Source: Strobilurus pachycystidiatus (taxonomy: Eukaryota; Basidiomycota; Agaricomycetes; Agaricales; Physalacriaceae). Taken from it: a stretch of 64,000 bases of DNA. The position numbers and the translations under genes are program-made. Positions 24,866-36,779 of this stretch are shown here, in pieces (position 1 is the stretch's first letter; each line of letters opens with the position of its first letter). The stretch lies in contig JAHLMK010000005.1 in the NCBI GenBank assembly GCA_019915135.1, forward strand, positions 1,736,001 through 1,800,000, in the 5' to 3' direction. The notes under the pieces are model-generated. The model did not search any database, was not told the origin of the DNA, and saw nothing but the letters and a program-made list of their open reading frames with translations.

Positions 24866-25614
24866 CGGTAAGTGCATCAATCATAGCTGTAGGCACTTCG
24901 ACTGACTACCTAGGAGCACAGGTATAAATGTATGGGCCACAGCATAGAATCTCCCCAGGATCGTCAAGTGCCTTGCTCGGTCATAAGTATCCTCCTTGAT
25001 CAGGGTGAAGATGCGCATCGTAAGTTCAGTAAACCGCAGCTGTGATAAACCGGGGTCTCGTACACGCTGCAAACGGATAGTTGGGATCACAAGACATTGA
25101 GCTTGAGACAAAGTTCAGCAATCGGGACTCTATCTTCGCGCACGTTGGTCGAATTCTCATACTTCAGGCCAAAAGCCTCCGGCGAACACCCGCTATTGAT
25201 CTTCCCGGCCTTCGTTAAATTGCGACGTGCGTGTCAAGTTGGTGCCTCTGTCTGCCAGTGCGCGCCTAAGTACGCCCGGGGTCGGTTGGTAGGCAGATGT
25301 AGTCGACGCCTGCTTTGCTGAAGACGCGTGTAATGATCAGGGAATGCTCTACTTTCCTCTTAAATTAGATGGATTAGATGGATTGTCCGAACTTGAGTGC
25401 AGCGAGATGCCTATCTTGGCTCTGCACTACTCGAGTACAGGCGGTTGGGTCATTGCTTTCATTCACTCACGGAGCGCCCACAGGCGCCCGAAAGAAAGAC
25501 ACGTAAGACACGCGGCAGAGGCTGTAACTGAAAGAATTTCAAGGTACGTACTCCAGCAGAGCAAAGCTGTTCGTGGTCGTGAAACGCGACGGTAAACCCG
25601 ATCGATGAGTCATT
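24866..25614. other. Spacer before PLC1
   Basis: About 750 nt with only short unsupported frames. A short tandem (attagatgg twice) is visible near 25365-25382. It presumably contains the phospholipase promoter. Confidence 0.45.
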
Positions 25615-28600
25615 ATGACAGCGTCACCAGATACCCCAAGCCAAGCCATCTCGACCCTTGCGTTGATCAAGGCCCACTTATTATTCTCCATCCGAGCCAC
25701 CAATGCCTCTCTCTTAGGTCCAACGATGTCGGACGGCCCCAAACTGCTACGACGGGCGGTCGGCGTTATTGGAAGCAATGGACAGCCTGTCAGCGACGAG
25801 CTTATCTTCGACCCCAAGCCCAGAAAGCGGTCCTCCGGCCTCAGTGCATCCATACGCCGCAGATTCAACAACATCGTCCGTTCGCGCTCCTTCTCAGCCA
25901 CGACCGCCTTTCAAAGCAACGCGCGCAAACATCCCGTTCACGCGCACAGCGCCGACGAGCCGTCGACGAGCAGGGCGGGCACCCCCAACGCCGCCGAGGT
26001 CCCCGTTCCGTCCGCGCTACAGTCGGGAACGTCGCTCACCAAGGTGACGAACAAGAAGCACAAGAAGGTCGTGTTCAGACTCGATGCGGATCAGGGGCAG
26101 ATTGTCTGGGAGGGCAAGACGCACAGAATCAGTGAGTTCTCCAGCCGCCCTCCCTACACGCCACTCAACGTGGCATGCTCTAGTCCCCATTGAGGCCATC
26201 CAGGAGATACGGTCTGGCCAGGATGCGCGCTACTACCGCCAGCAGTTCCAGCTTGCGTTCGACTACGAGGAACGGTGGCTCACTATCATCTACATCCTGG
26301 ACGGCAGCTATAAGACCCTCCACGTCGTGGCGGAGACCAAGGACGTGTTTCACATGTGGAATACCACCTTACGCAGGCTACACACAATCCGCCAAGAACT
26401 CATGAAGGGACTGGGCAACGTCGAGATGCGTCAGGCGATGTGGGAAAAGCACTACTGGAAGAACGCTGACGAGGAGAGCGACCAGAAGCTTGTCTTCGAT
26501 GAGGTTTCCAAACTCTGCAAGCGCCTGAACATCAATACTGGAGCAGAGGACCTATACAGGCTCTTTAAGGTGCGCTCTTCATGGCCACTCTATTTGATTT
26601 CTCAAACTCCGGAAAGCAAGCGGACGTGCGGGACCGAGACTACTTGGACTTCCAAGACTTCCGGGCCTTCGTCAAACTGCTCAAATCGCGCCCTGAAGTT
26701 GACAGGCTGTTCAAGAAATACCGCACAACGAATGGCTTCGATCTCGCTGCCTTCGAGACGTTCATGAAGGAGAAACAGAGGTCGGCACATTCTCGTGAGG
26801 ACCTTCAGAACATATTCTCCAAATATGTCTCTACTCCGCCCAGCTCATCTCCCGCTGAGCCCGATGCATCGCCTGACCTCGCTGCCGCCGTCCCTGTCAT
26901 GTCCCGAGAATCCTTCACGACCTTTCTGACGTCGAATGACAATCCACCGCTCGCTACCCAAGACCACAAGATCACCCAAGACATGAACCGACCCTTATCC
27001 GAATATTATATCTCGTCCTCTCATAACACCTACCTTGTGGGTCACCAACTCGTTGGCGCCAGCACCATCGAGGGGTACATACGTGCACTATTACACAGTT
27101 GCCGGAGTGTTGAAGGTGCGCATGACCTCTTCATGCCTAACTATCTCGTGTAGATGACGTTTCCAGTGGACATTTTCGATGGTGATGAGGAGCCAATGAT
27201 CTTCCACGGCAAGACCTTTACGTCCAAGGTTTCCTTGCGAGAAGTTTGCGAAGCGATCATGAAATACGGCTTTGTTGCTTCTCCATACCCCATTATTATT
27301 TCGGCAGAAATACACTGTGGGCTGGAGCAACAAGACAAGATAGCCGAGATCATGATCGAGATTTTTGGAGACACTTTGGTTCAACGAACGGATGATATTC
27401 CTGTGGAGATTAAGGCGCTGCCCAGTCCGGAGGAGCTCAAGGGAAAGGTTCTACTCAAGGCAAGCTCTGTCATGTTTGTTTATGCAGTGATGTAACGCAG
27501 CTCCCAGACGAAGAATGTGTATATTTCCCGCACTGAGACTTCGGACGAGCTCGTCTGTGATGTATCTGCGTCCTCTACTTCGGAATCTGAGGATGATTGG
27601 CGGAGACCACGGCGACGGCAATCAGACGCCGTTCGAGGTAGCGGCGCCATTTTCGTTCCGATTACCAGACAGTGACATGATTCCACAGATTTGAGCCAGG
27701 GATTCCAGCGCGCGAAGAGCGTTGTGATCCAACGTGTTCGCAGTCGTGGTAAATCAACATCAATACCACCGAGTCCGTTACCCCATCCCGCATCCCTGCC
27801 CAATCCTTCTTCCCCGTCGAAAGTATCGTTCTCATCGAGACATCAGCGAGCTTCATCCGTGACCTTTGGTAGTCCTCCTGCCCGCTTTCCCACCGGACCA
27901 GTACCCTCTCCACCAGAGCTCAAAGTCAAGATGTCCGCCAAACTTCTTGATCTCCTTGTGTATACTGTCGGTGTCAAATGCCGTGGTATCAACAAGAAAG
28001 AGGAGTATGCACCGGTGCATATGTTCTCGCTTTCAGAGAAATCTGTGAACAAGATGATGAGAAGCGGGGCCATGATGGATTTGATCAAGCACACGCGGGA
28101 CCATCTCGTCAGGATATATCCCAAGGGGATGAGACTCAGTTCCTCCAATTACGAACCTCACCGATATTGGAGTGCTGGGGCGCAGTTGGTGGCGCTTAAC
28201 TGGCAAACCTTCGGTGAGTTCGACCACTCCGCCTTCGTCTTAACTCAAGTTTTGTGAGCTCACCGTTTGTCTAGACCTTGGGTATATGATCAACCACGCC
28301 ATGTTCCAGCGCAATGGTCGATCGGGGTATGTCCTCAAACCGATGGCTTTGCGCTTAGGCCAGAAGGAGTCACTTGCACGAAGGACGCAGCACTACTTGC
28401 ACATCACTGTCATATCAGCGCAGCAGCTTCCCAGACCGAAGGATGCCAATGGGCGCGAGATTATCGAGAAAGGCACGGTTGACCCGTATGTGGAGGTCTC
28501 CGTGCATGTACCCGATTGGACACACCAAGGAGACGGTTCTTTGCCTCCATCGATCAAGGGTGCTGAATACGCATCGCCTACCAATGCGCGGACTCTCACG

Positions 28601-28932
28601 TACCGAACGAGTGTAGTCAAGAATAACGGATTCAACCCAATATGGGAGGAGAAGCTGCGGATACCGTTTGACTGTGTAGGCGGCATGAAGGAACTGATTT
28701 TTGTGCGCTTTGTTGTAAAGCAAGGCGGGCAGGAAGACGAAGAGCCGTTGGCGGTCTTCTGTGCGTCGCTAGGTTCACTACAGCACGGTGAGTTTGTTGT
28801 CTGACTCCCAGGAGATGTGCTCATTGGGCTCTTGTAGGCTACCGCCACCTTCCGCTTCATGACACCCAGATGTCCCAATATCTGTTCTCCACACTGTTTG
28901 TGCGACTCGGGATTGTTGACTGCCCATCTTAA
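25615..28932 (+). CDS. PLC1: Phosphoinositide-specific phospholipase C
   Basis: Hydrolyses PIP2 to diacylglycerol and inositol trisphosphate. Domain order is the classical delta-type PH-EF-X-Y-C2. The PH-like part includes KKHKKVVFRLDADQGQIVWE and ERWLTIIYILDGSYKTLHVV. EF-like helices follow (REDLQNIFSKY). The X box has catalytic His in SEYYISSSHNTYLVGHQ and a second in ISAEIHCGLEQQDKIAE. The Y box contains PKGMRLSSSNYEPHRYWSAG and GCQLVALNWQT-like AQLVALNWQT. The C2 domain reads TQHYLHITVISAQQLPRPKD. An acceptor at ttccag restores SVEVDIFDGDEEP at the X-box junction. At least seven introns. The stop is TAA at 28930. The start is 25615 or, equally plausible, the in-frame ATG at 25726 (MSDGPKLLRRAVG). 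Confidence 0.94.
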
Positions 28933-29265
28933 GCTTGCATTACATTCACTCACACGTTGTTTATTCACTCATTGCATTGCATCATATGTAGATCCTATAT
29001 CATAATACTTTCATATTGTTATGCGGGCAAGGTTGATCACAATTGTAGCATCATAATCAAAACTATCCATCCGTCTTACTGCCGTGCGTACGTAGGGTTC
29101 AGAGTGACTGTAGCTGACAGAACACGCTCATTTGGTCCGCGCATTGTCTTAGTGACATTCTCCAAGCTCAAGTTCCGATATCGCGGGATTACCCATCTCG
29201 ATCAGCAGACGCGTTAACAATCCTTCATACTTAAGCGATGAAATTCGTGATAGATATACCTCAAA
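28933..29265. other. Short spacer
   Basis: AT-rich 333 nt holding the PLC1 3' end and the former promoter of the NmrA-like pseudogene. No gene seen. Confidence 0.5.
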
Positions 29266-30370
29266 ATGTCTAGCAAGCCTCTAGTACTCATCCTCGGCGG
29301 CTATGGCCATACCGGGCCCACCATTACGAAGACTCTTCTCGAAGATGGTGGATTTGTACGAGATCCATGCCACAGTTTTGACAACAACTTGAAATTGACA
29401 GTCCTCTGATCTAGCGCGTCGCCATCCTTGTTCGCGGCAAGTCGATCAACAAGCCCATCGTTCAAGAACTGCAGGCCGCTGGTGCTGAGCTGCGTATTGG
29501 AGACATCGGGAGGTGCCAGAAAAGACTGTAGCCTACCTCCAGGGCGTTGAAATCTTGATCTCGCTGGTTCTCCCTCTGATCGACCAGAAGCCCATCCTAC
29601 GTGCGGCCAAAAAAGCAGGCGTCGGGCGTGTCATTCCTCTGACTTCGGTCCGACTGCACCCAAAGGCGTGCTGGATATACATGACCTGGTAAGTACTGAT
29701 AGATTACACGTGAGATCCATGAATCAACGGGGTGTATGCTAGAAACTCGGAATTCGCGACTTCGTCAAGGAACTTGGGGTACCTTACATACACGTTCATC
29801 GAGGTGGGATGATGGTGGTTGCAACAGATGTTCCCGTTCCCCCACGATATGGCCGTCACACTCCTCTCACCCAAACATTATGTGGGAGACCGCCAGACGA
29901 AACTCCTTTACACGTCGTCGAAGTCAATCGCTCGGTTCGTCTCGCGTATCATAGCCGACCCGAGAACCCTCAATCAAACCGTTGTCACGTCCGATGGCGA
30001 AGCTGATGTCAACGAATGCTAAGTAGTGGCAGAGAAGGTTAGCGGAGAGGACTTCTCCGATTATCCCAGGGTACGTCCGTCAGACTGAGCGAAGTGACTG
30101 TCCTCTTACCATCCCAAGTAGCTTCCGAACGAGGAGATAGAGAAGATGATGAACGGTACTGATCTGGGACCGAAAATCCTTGCCAAGTACATGAACAGTC
30201 TGTACATTCGTGGAGACAACAGGCTCGAGAAAGCCATCTCGAGAGGTGCGTTGAATGCCAGAGAGTTGTACCCGGACGTTCCAGTTGTTACGCTAGAGCA
30301 AGGGGCAAAGGAATTTTATGCAAGCCCACCAGTACCGGAGTACGACCTTACAGACATGGGAATACCGTAG
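29266..30370 (+). pseudogene. Decayed NmrA/isoflavone reductase-like gene
   Basis: A full-length relative of the intact gene at 30967, with the same exon order (SSKPLVLILGGYGHTGPTIT; intron; RVAILVRGKSINKPIVQEL). It is broken at several independent points when compared with its neighbour: a frameshift near 29510-29523 with a TAG at 29529-29531, a one-base loss near 29640 (before the GPTAPKG-type segment), a frame change near 29790, an in-frame TGA at 29810-29812, and a TAA at 30020-30022 where the intact gene has a Trp codon. The last exon (YMNSLYIRGDNRLEKAISRG) is still open. This is a non-functional tandem duplicate; I give no repaired protein. Confidence 0.88.
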
Positions 30371-30966
30371 ATTAACAGAGCTTCTGTGAAATTCATATAC
30401 GGTTGTCAGAATGGTCTCAGCTCGGTTGAAATTGTTCTAGAGGAAACGCAAAGTGGTAGTGACATTCGTAGAGAAATCATTCACCTTTCCTAGTACTCTA
30501 TTAATCGATGCGGGCCAGTGGTCTATTTCAAATTTGTCATAGTAGGCAACGACGCGATGTCGAATAGTTACTTCAAGACTCTTTTTTGAGGTAGGACGTC
30601 CTGTAGGCTCGCTGGACCGCCAGTAGGGAATCTTCGACTCATACGACTGTCCGCAAATCCAGTCTTAGTGTCGATGTCTGCAATGCGACCGACTTCTGCC
30701 CTCTGGCTATCCGACTTCGGTCTGGCTTGCCTAGGATGATAAACGTTGACTGTCTCATCCGCAGCACAAATACATATCTCAACTCACTGATTCCTCTTTA
30801 CACATGATAATGACAGCTCCAATCCAATCACAGTAAATCCCCGACGGAAATCGGGAAAGCGTTCTCCGATGTCCGGAAACATGAAATTACTCAGCGCTGA
30901 ATAATTCTGAAATAGCGTTAAATACCTAGAGAGTGTGATCTGAAGAAAAGTTATTCACAAGAAAAG
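30371..30966. other. Spacer between the two NmrA-like copies
   Basis: About 600 nt without coding signal; it should contain the promoter of the intact copy. No repeat flanking the duplication is obvious by eye. Confidence 0.5.
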
Positions 30967-32052
30967 ATGTCGACAAAGCCTCTGGTCTTACTCGTCGGCG
31001 GTGCAGGTCAGACCGGTCGTGTTATAACCAAAACCCTGCTAGAAAGTGGCCAGTTCGTACGTGCATTTACGCGTCCTCAATCGCGGAGCTTATATATTCG
31101 ACAGCGCGTCGCCATCCTCGTTCGCGCCCAGTCAGTCAACAAGCCAGTAGTCAAGGACCTGGTAGCGGCTGGTGCTGATGTCCGCATTGGCGATGTCTCC
31201 GAGACGGCGGACAAGATCGAAGCGTTTCTGCAAGGCGTCGACGTCTTGCTTTCGCTAGTGCTGGCGTGGATTGACCAGAAGCCCCTCATTCAAGCAGCGA
31301 AAAAGGTGGGAGTGGGGCGGTTCATTCCTTCCGACTTTGGCCCGACTGCACCCAGAGGCATTATGGCTATGCACGACTTGGTGAGGACGATCTCCCTCTT
31401 CATGAAAGCAACTTCATTGATGCGACCTGTTGCATACTAGAAACTCGATATCAGGGAGTACGTCAAAGAGCTTGGCGTGCCGTATACCTTTATCGAAGTC
31501 GGCTGGTGGTTGCAGCTGATGTACCCGTACCCGCACTCGAAAGAGACGCCGTATCCGAAGGTGTACGTCGGCAATCGTCAAGTCAAGATCTTGACTACGT
31601 CCGTGGCGTCTATTGCCCGCTTCGTGGTCAAAATTATTGCGGATCCTAGAACGCTTAATCAGACCGTTGTGACTTCCGATGTCGAGTCCACCGTGGGTGA
31701 GGTATGGTCCATCGCGGAGAAGGTTGCTGGGGAAGACTTTTCCGACTATCCGAGGGTACGTGTTGTCTACATGGGCTGCGGCTTTTAGTTTTACCATCGG
31801 TAACAGGTTCCAGACGACGTGATTGAGGAGCAAACAAGGAGTGACAGTGCTGCAGTGAAGATTTACGCACAATACGTGAACAGCATTTATATTCGTGGAG
31901 ATAATACACTGGAGAAGGCGGTCGCTAAGGGTGCGCTGGATGCTCGCAAGTTGTATCCTGATGTGCCGGTAGTGACGATAGAGGAAGGTGCGAAGGAATT
32001 TTACGCGAATCCCACGGCTCCAGAATACGACCTCTCTAATGTAAAGATATAA
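30967..32052 (+). CDS. NmrA-like / isoflavone reductase family protein
   Basis: About 300 residues in four exons. The N terminus has an NAD(P)-binding Rossmann motif (PLVLLVGGAGQTGRVITKTL, GxxGxxG type), and a 51-nt phase-0 intron joins F to RVAILVRAQ. Further family features are GVDVLLSLV, KKVGVGRFIPSDFGP, the VPYTFIEVGWW segment and the C-terminal EEGAKEFYANPTAPEYDL. Members act either as redox-sensing regulators or as NADPH-dependent reductases of aromatic metabolites; the sequence alone does not decide. The Lys of VKELG-like IREYVKELGVPYTF may correspond to the catalytic Lys of reductases. It is the intact member of a tandem pair. Confidence 0.9.
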
Positions 32053-32174
32053 GACCACCATAGAGTAGAGCTGTATAGGCATCCCAACGAAGGGCACATT
32101 TGTTTTGTCCAGTGGAAGAGCCCGATAGTGACGACTCAGAGCGTAGAAACAGCAAACGAGGACGGCGGTATAGC

Positions 32175-32790
32175 CTAATGCCCGTTGGAGAATATGCCGT
32201 TGGTGGTAGGTTCCTCCTTGACAGTTTTAGGTTTGAGAATGTCCTCCAGATCTGGCCAATTTTGGACAAGGGCTTCATTGAGGTAAGTGCGATAAGTCTA
32301 GGCACGAATGAGCCACGAAGATACATGAAACATCTGAATAAACGAACGTCCAAAGCGTTGATCTTGCCGTTCATAAACTGGTTCTCGGTGGCAGCGCGCT
32401 CTATGCGGTCGCGCGTCAGCTGCATGGGATTACGGCCATTGTCAATTTCCGCCAGTACTTCGACTGGGATCATGGTCGGCGTTTGCTGTGATATTTCATC
32501 GAGGTGGGCGAGGCGGGTGACGACATCGTTTCTAGGGCGGGGTTACGGTATACTACAGACCGAACAGCATATAGTACGTACACTTTCGCCCCTACTGGTT
32601 TGGTGGGCGGCTGGCCGGGAGGCTGCCCTGGGTTTCCGCGCTCTTTAGTCGAGTCGTTGATGACTGTGGTGCCGAGCGCGTAGAGGGCATTGGCCAGTTC
32701 CAGTAGCTCGCCCTCGAGATCGGCTTGGACGCCGACGGGAGGCGGGGATTGTGATGAGCGAGGCGAATCAGGTGCCTGCTGCATGGCCAT
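32175..32790 (-). CDS. MED10: Mediator complex subunit 10
   Basis: Subunit of the Mediator middle module that links activators to RNA polymerase II. Three exons. The first (LEGELLELANALYALGTTVI) joins through donor gtacgt to NDVVTRLAHLDEISQQTPTM, then the family signature PVEVLAEIDNGRNPMQLTRD, and ATENQFMNGKINALD. After a second intron the protein continues YLNEALVQNWPDLEDIL and ends with a short polar tail (TVKEEPTTNGIFSNGH). Two close in-frame ATGs (32790 and 32784) are possible starts. Only 82 nt separate it from the divergent TMA16, so the two genes share a compact promoter. Confidence 0.9.
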
Positions 32791-32872
32791 GATGGTGGTC
32801 GATGGTCAAAGTGACGGAGCTTCCTTTTTCGGCGACAATCTCCTCACCTCTCTTCACCCTTTTACCACCACC

Positions 32873-33596
32873 ATGGCGCCCACAAAAACTGGAAAAGCGG
32901 CTGCTGCTGCCACGCCGAAGGTCAAAACAGAAAAAGTTTACCATCCGCACTCCCGAAAAGCCGGCCAACTTGCGCGAAAAGCTCTGCGCAAAGGCAAACT
33001 CGGCGGCCAAGCATCACATCGTGGCAAAAAACACAATCATCTCGGTAAATTTGCTGCCCCTTACATGCTTCCAGCAGCGCTGATATGTTATGACAGCCGA
33101 CGTTTACGGCTTTTTCTTCGATTCATTACCCGAAACCGGTGAACTCAGTCTAGAAGAACTACACGCTATCATCCGAGACATATGGCTGACACGGCACGAT
33201 GCTGAACTGGCCGAGGAACAAGCCGCTCGGAGAAAGGGCCGCCCAAAAAGCGCCAAGGAAGTCAGGCTGGAGGAAATAAAGCTCAGGGAATCAGAGGAAT
33301 ATAGAACGGGCTTCGGTAAGGACGAAAATCCGTCGTTCGCAAATACAAGCTGACTGGCCATAGAGGTGATAGACATGACACATCCGGCGACAGTCGAGCT
33401 TTTTAGAAGATGGGATCAGAAAGAGGTTGCCTTCATGCAGCTCCTGAGATTCATCCGTATATCAAGCGCAAATCCAGACTCGGTTGTTGTCTCCAAGCCG
33501 GGGAAGCACCATACAGTAGTCGGCCACGAAATTACCTCAATCGCAAGCGTAGCCACCCCATCTGTCGACGAGTCAGAGATGCTGATAGACGGTTGA
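32873..33596 (+). CDS. TMA16: Translation machinery-associated protein 16
   Basis: Nuclear 60S-preribosome factor of the Tma16 family. The start MAPTKTGKA follows a CCACC context. The Lys/Arg/His-rich N terminus (VYHPHSRKAGQLARKALRKG) is diagnostic. After one intron comes VYGFFFDSLPETGELSLEEL and a charged helix (EVRLEEIKLRESEEYRTGF). A second intron leads to IDMTHPATVELFRRWDQKEV and QLLRFIRIS. Length, about 190 residues, fits the family. Divergent from MED10. Confidence 0.88.
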
Positions 33597-33999
33597 AGGC
33601 TAGAGGACAGTTCGCATCTATCCCTGTAACTCTCGATCCATCACGAGTTCAATGGATGCTAACTGACAAAGACTCTTTCCTTAGGGCTTCCTGTACTATC
33701 TATCCCTGATTATCCTTGTCGTTTGTTTTTTGTTGCCCTTCACTTTTTCATGTACAAGGAGACCGTGGTCATTCGCGTTCCAAGCGAGCCCCACATGTTC
33801 TTGCTACTATTACGCACATAATAGGAACCAATCCTATTGCGCCCTTACGGGTGTCCAGACAAGGTCCAGAACGTCGGCAAGATGGCTCACAAATATTACC
33901 TCCGTGAATCTCCTTAAGTTAGGTGCGATTTAAGTCAGATCGAAATGAACGTCAACGACTCCGACTTCACCCTGTACCAGACGTTCATTGCGTCCATTC
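33597..33999. other. Spacer before the FAD monooxygenase
   Basis: About 400 nt with no supported gene; contains the TMA16 3' end and the promoter of the downstream monooxygenase. Confidence 0.5.
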
Positions 34000-36135
34000 A
34001 TGTCTGAATCCGCCTCCCAAGTTCTTGTGGTGAGCAGGGTTCTCAACCATAGGTTCCATCATCATCTAACGTCGCTTTGAGGTCGGGGCTGGTCCGTCTG
34101 GTTTGGTTCTTGCGCTGTCTCTCCTCAAAAATGGCATTCCTGTTCGAATTATCGACAAAAACCCAGAACTACGCGTTGGCCAGCGAGGTGCAGGGATAAT
34201 GGTACGGTGGCGATCCATTCTATCTGTCGCAGTCTGTCAATTTTTGAATTAGCCACGCTCCATGGAACTCTTCGAGCTTCTGGGTATCGCACCTCCCATT
34301 CTTGAGGTCGCATTTGCGACGCCGAGCGTAAAAACATATGAACTTGAAGCTGGCCTTCATCCCACCGGCACTTTCGAAATGGCGCCGTACACCGAGCCGA
34401 CGGCCGCTTTTCCCTACGTCCGTTTACGCCTTTCATAATTTTCTATCGCCCCTGACTATCAGGCCGCAGCTCAACATACTTTGTCTTGGCCAAGACCGAC
34501 TCGAGGCCATCCTGCGCCACGAGCTGAAAACTAAATATCAATGCGAGATCGAACTCGGAACGGAACTGATATCGTTCGAGCAGGATGCCGAGGCGGAAGC
34601 CGTTGACGTGACAATCAAGAACAAGTCTGGGGGTGTCGAGAACGCCCGATATGACTGGCTTCTGGGCGCAGACGGTGCGCGGGGAGTCGTTCGCAAACAA
34701 CTTGGCATCTCCTTTGTTGGTGAGACCAGTAATGTGGACAAGATTGTCGTTGGAGATATCATGATCCAAGGGTTAGACCAAGATGTAAGTCTCTGTGCTC
34801 CACTTATTTCCTACTCGGTCCTGAAGACCTCTGCTCGCCGCAGTTCTGGCATATGTGGGGCGATACAAAAAATCTGCTGTATGTTCGAGGTCTTTTCCAT
34901 GATCACACGAGCAGGAATTTACCTGGATTCACGATACTCCTACAGGATCAGTTTTCGGCCGACGGAGGTGCCCTCCCTCTTTAATTTCATCTTGGCTGGC
35001 AAAGACATCGAAAATGCGACGATGGCGTCAGATCCTGACGGTATGCGGAAGATGTTTATTCGTGGAACGGGAGTTGGACACTCAGTCAAGTTTGGTGAGA
35101 TGGTCTGGGTATCGAACTACAGGTGCGCTTTTGCGATCAAAGACTGAGAGAGATGAACATGATCTTCCAGACCGAACATCCGCATGGTCGATACCTTTGG
35201 GATGGGCCGAGTATACCTAGCCGGAGGTGAGCTGTCTGACCTGACAGGCGTTTCACTCCGATACCAATTGTGACTGGGCTAGATTCTGCACATGTTCATA
35301 GTTTCACTGGTGGGCAGGTGAGACGGGCCGCTTCCGCAGTCTTTCTAGACTCTCATCGCTTTCCATCCAGGGCATGAACACTGGTATCCAGGACTCTTTC
35401 AATCTCGCCTGGAAGGTCGCCCTCGTTCAACGTGGAATCGCAAACTCGTCCATAATCAACTCGTACACGGAGGAGCGATTGCCCGTCATTGCTGAGATGT
35501 TGAGCCAAACGACGCTTCTTCTCAAGCAGACCTTCGTCAAGAGGGAGAAACCGTCTGTGTGGGGCCGAGGTGGAAGCCTCCTCCAGCTGGGTATCAACTA
35601 CCGGTGGAGCTCCATACTGTTGGACGAGCAAGACGACGAAGACGACAACCTTTTAGACGACGAGGACGATCTCGACGCTTTTGACTCGTACGGTGCGCAG
35701 TCAGGGTCTCAACTTCGTGCAGGCGATCGCGCACCAGATGCGCCAGGCCTAGTCAGTGTCAAGTTGGAGGAAGACACGGCGGCTACCACGATGAGGCTTT
35801 TCAATATGCTTTCTTGTGCACAGCATACCGTTCTCATCTTCAGTGGAGACACGCATCGGTCTTTCGCGATGGCCCGAGAGGCGGCAGCGTGGCCTTCGGG
35901 GGCTATTAAACTTGTGCAGATTCTGCGGGCTGGAAGTCCCAACCGATGTGGACCATTCTATGCCGACCTGGTCGTCGAAGATACGCGTGGGCACGCTCAT
36001 GACGCTTATTCGTTTACACAAGGATGCTTCGTGGCCATCGTGCGGCCCGATGGGTTCATAGGAGGGATCGTGCAAGATAGCATGGGTCTCCGCGACTATT
36101 TCCGTACCATCTTCTCTGCTTCTACTCGTGTATAA
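34000..36135 (+). CDS. FAD-dependent aromatic monooxygenase (phenol hydroxylase type)
   Basis: Class A flavoprotein monooxygenase that hydroxylates a phenolic or similar ring using NADPH and oxygen. Eight or so exons. The first ends in VLV, and the second restores the Rossmann motif VGAGPSGLVLALSLL. Next come PRSMELFELLGIAPP, then LNILCLGQDRLEAILR after an intron with donor gtccgt, the DG motif (LLGADGARGVVRKQLG) and, across two introns, RMVDTFGMGRVYLAGDSAHV with TGGQGMNTGIQDSFNLAWK (GD motif). The C terminus is the thioredoxin-like domain typical of phenol hydroxylases (TVLIFSGDTHRSFAMAR). Between them is an unusual acidic insert (DEQDDEDDNLLDDEDDLDAF). The substrate is unknown; it sits near the NmrA-like pair, separated by two housekeeping genes. 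Confidence 0.9.
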
Positions 36136-36454
36136 TTCGCGCTCTCGATGGCATAACCAGATTGCTTACTATACAGTTATTGTAATCGCTCGTCCCCGCC
36201 GTAGTACAATAGGAATCCAGTAGAAACTCTAGAAGCACGTTCCCGGTGTATCATTATAACATCATTCACATTTGTATCATTCTATATACCTGGTGCCTTT
36301 CTTGCTTTTTTGCGCAACGTCTTGACCTTTTGTTAGGTGACAGGCACCACTGAGCGGTGAGCACTTTTCAGCCGTGCAGCGATTAAGCGGTGATTGCCTT
36401 ACAGGGAAGTAATTCCCTATTAGTTGAACGTCACATCTGCCTTCCGCCATCATC
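36136..36454. other. Spacer before MZT1
   Basis: 319 nt, AT-rich toward the left end, with no gene; holds the monooxygenase 3' region and the MZT1 promoter. Confidence 0.5.
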
Positions 36455-36779
36455 ATGTCGTCCAAAGAAACAGACCGTATAAATGCTGCACAGCAAACCC
36501 TGGATAGTAGGTGACAGATCTTTTTCACTCTTCGCAATAGTAACCGAGGGTACCAGTATTGCATGAAATTTCCCAGCTTTTGAATACGCGGCTGGATCGG
36601 GAAACGCTCACAACCTGTGTGAGGATGATAGAAGGCGGCGTGAACCCGGAAGCTTTGGCGGTAGGAGTGTTTCTCGAGTAGAATCAAACAAGGCTGACAT
36701 TTGAAAGGCAGTCGTCCAGGAACTGCGCCGCGAGAACACTTCTTTGAGGCAGGATAGCCGCCCTGCTTCTTCCCACTGA
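36455..36779 (+). CDS. MZT1: Mitotic-spindle organizing protein 1 (MOZART1)
   Basis: Small partner of the gamma-tubulin complex that recruits it to spindle pole bodies for microtubule nucleation. Three exons, 36455-36506, 36557-36660 and 36708-36779, with GT-AG introns of 50 and 47 nt, encode 75 residues, the normal family size. The protein is recognisable throughout: a helical N terminus ([19 protein letters not shown]), then [33 protein letters not shown] and a short Ser-rich tail. No exon is long enough to stand out as an open reading frame. The long antisense frame at 36277-36873 is its shadow. ZDS1 follows on the same strand after about 550 nt. Confidence 0.9.

Noticed and set aside
29266..36135. 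A possible secondary-metabolite cluster (two NmrA-like genes and an FAD monooxygenase)
   Set aside because: No backbone synthase or transporter is present, one NmrA-like copy is dead, and two housekeeping genes (MED10, TMA16) intervene.
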